A stretch of DNA of 13,354 nucleotides from JAEHCY01 sp964519095 (GTDB taxonomy: Bacteria > Pseudomonadota > Gammaproteobacteria > Chromatiales > Chromatiaceae), in the NCBI GenBank assembly GCA_964519095.1, contig CAZFHV010000093.1:1-13354 (forward strand). The letters are read 5' to 3'. Each line of letters opens with the position of its first letter. Position 1 is the first letter of the stretch. This document shows positions 13,221 to 13,354 of this stretch, one piece after another. The notes beneath the pieces are model-generated. The model had not been told where the DNA came from and made no database searches. It saw nothing but the letters and a program-made list of their open reading frames with translations. Position numbers and translations under genes: made by a program.

Positions 13221-13232
13221 GCCCTGGGGCAA

Positions 13233-13248
13233 GGGCGCGACGGCGCCC
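13233..13248 (+). terminator. Terminator-like hairpin after zapE
   Basis: GGGCGC and GCGCCC form a perfect 6-bp stem around GACG, 12 bases after the zapE stop. It is very GC-rich but not followed by a U-tract, so its terminator role is inferred from position. Confidence 0.4.
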
Positions 13249-13308
13249 CTCGGGGTGCACCAGCCAATCCATCGTCGCTAACCTGTCGATCAGCGACCCC
13301 TGCCGTGG

Positions 13309-13326
13309 GTCGGGCTTCAGCCCGAC
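13309..13326. repeat. REP-like palindrome near the right edge
   Basis: GTCGGGCT and AGCCCGAC are perfect 8-bp arms around TC. Short intergenic palindromes of this GTCGGGCT/AGCCCGAC type occur in many copies in some proteobacterial genomes. Only one copy is visible here, so the repeat status is inferred. The sequence from 13249 to the window end shows no gene. Confidence 0.45.
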
Positions 13327-13354
13327 GCAGCCCTGGGGGCGCACTGGAGCCCAA

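Noticed and set aside
1..13354. CRISPR array, tRNA, rRNA, insertion sequence or toxin-antitoxin module
   Set aside because: No regularly spaced repeats, cloverleaf-forming sequence, transposase motif or paired small toxin-antitoxin genes were recognised.

Overview
The window is a 13.4 kb piece of a high-GC bacterial chromosome, roughly two-thirds G+C by eye. It most likely comes from a gammaproteobacterium, with a Chromatiales-like (purple sulfur bacterium or relative) background as the best guess. The set of ZapE, a YaiL/DUF2058 protein, bacterial-type thiopurine methyltransferase, a large MscS-family channel and a sigma-54 regulator fits that group. No rRNA, tRNA, CRISPR array or intact insertion sequence was seen.

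Left part (1-4014). Two minus-strand nucleotide-sugar genes, the start of a UDP-glucuronate decarboxylase (cut by the window edge) and galE, look like the end of a surface-polysaccharide locus. Divergent from galE is an 800-residue mechanosensitive channel with a signal peptide and a periplasmic coiled coil. Middle-left (4074-6320): a YdjM-like membrane metal-dependent hydrolase and a class I glutamine amidotransferase form a short plus-strand pair. They converge on tpm, and the junction carries overlapping hairpins. A 27-codon small ORF with a strong ribosome binding site overlaps the tpm start by GTGA.

Middle (6474-9642). A GAF/AAA+/Fis sigma-54 activator is divergent from a TauE/SafE-type anion permease. 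The 199 bp between them hold a well-formed -24/-12 promoter pointing at the permease and a near-consensus IHF site, and the permease leader carries a 12-bp perfect palindrome. The simplest reading is a self-contained switch in which the activator turns on the exporter in response to a ligand of its GAF domain. The permease, its promoter region and the 522-bp gene-free stretch after it are less GC-rich than the flanks, which suggests acquisition. The gene-free stretch contains a long inverted repeat but no convincing gene.

Right part (9643-13354). A secreted or lipid-anchored polysaccharide deacetylase overlaps a GNAT acetyltransferase by ATGA. Then come a YaiL-like protein and the division ATPase ZapE. 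ZapE has a clear sigma-70 promoter whose predicted start point lies in an 8-bp-arm inverted repeat. The window ends with hairpins, one of them REP-like.

Most genes are ordinary housekeeping or envelope genes. The points most worth testing are the sigma-54/TauE divergon, the small ORF before tpm, the zapE promoter dyad and the structured non-coding stretch at 9121-9642.
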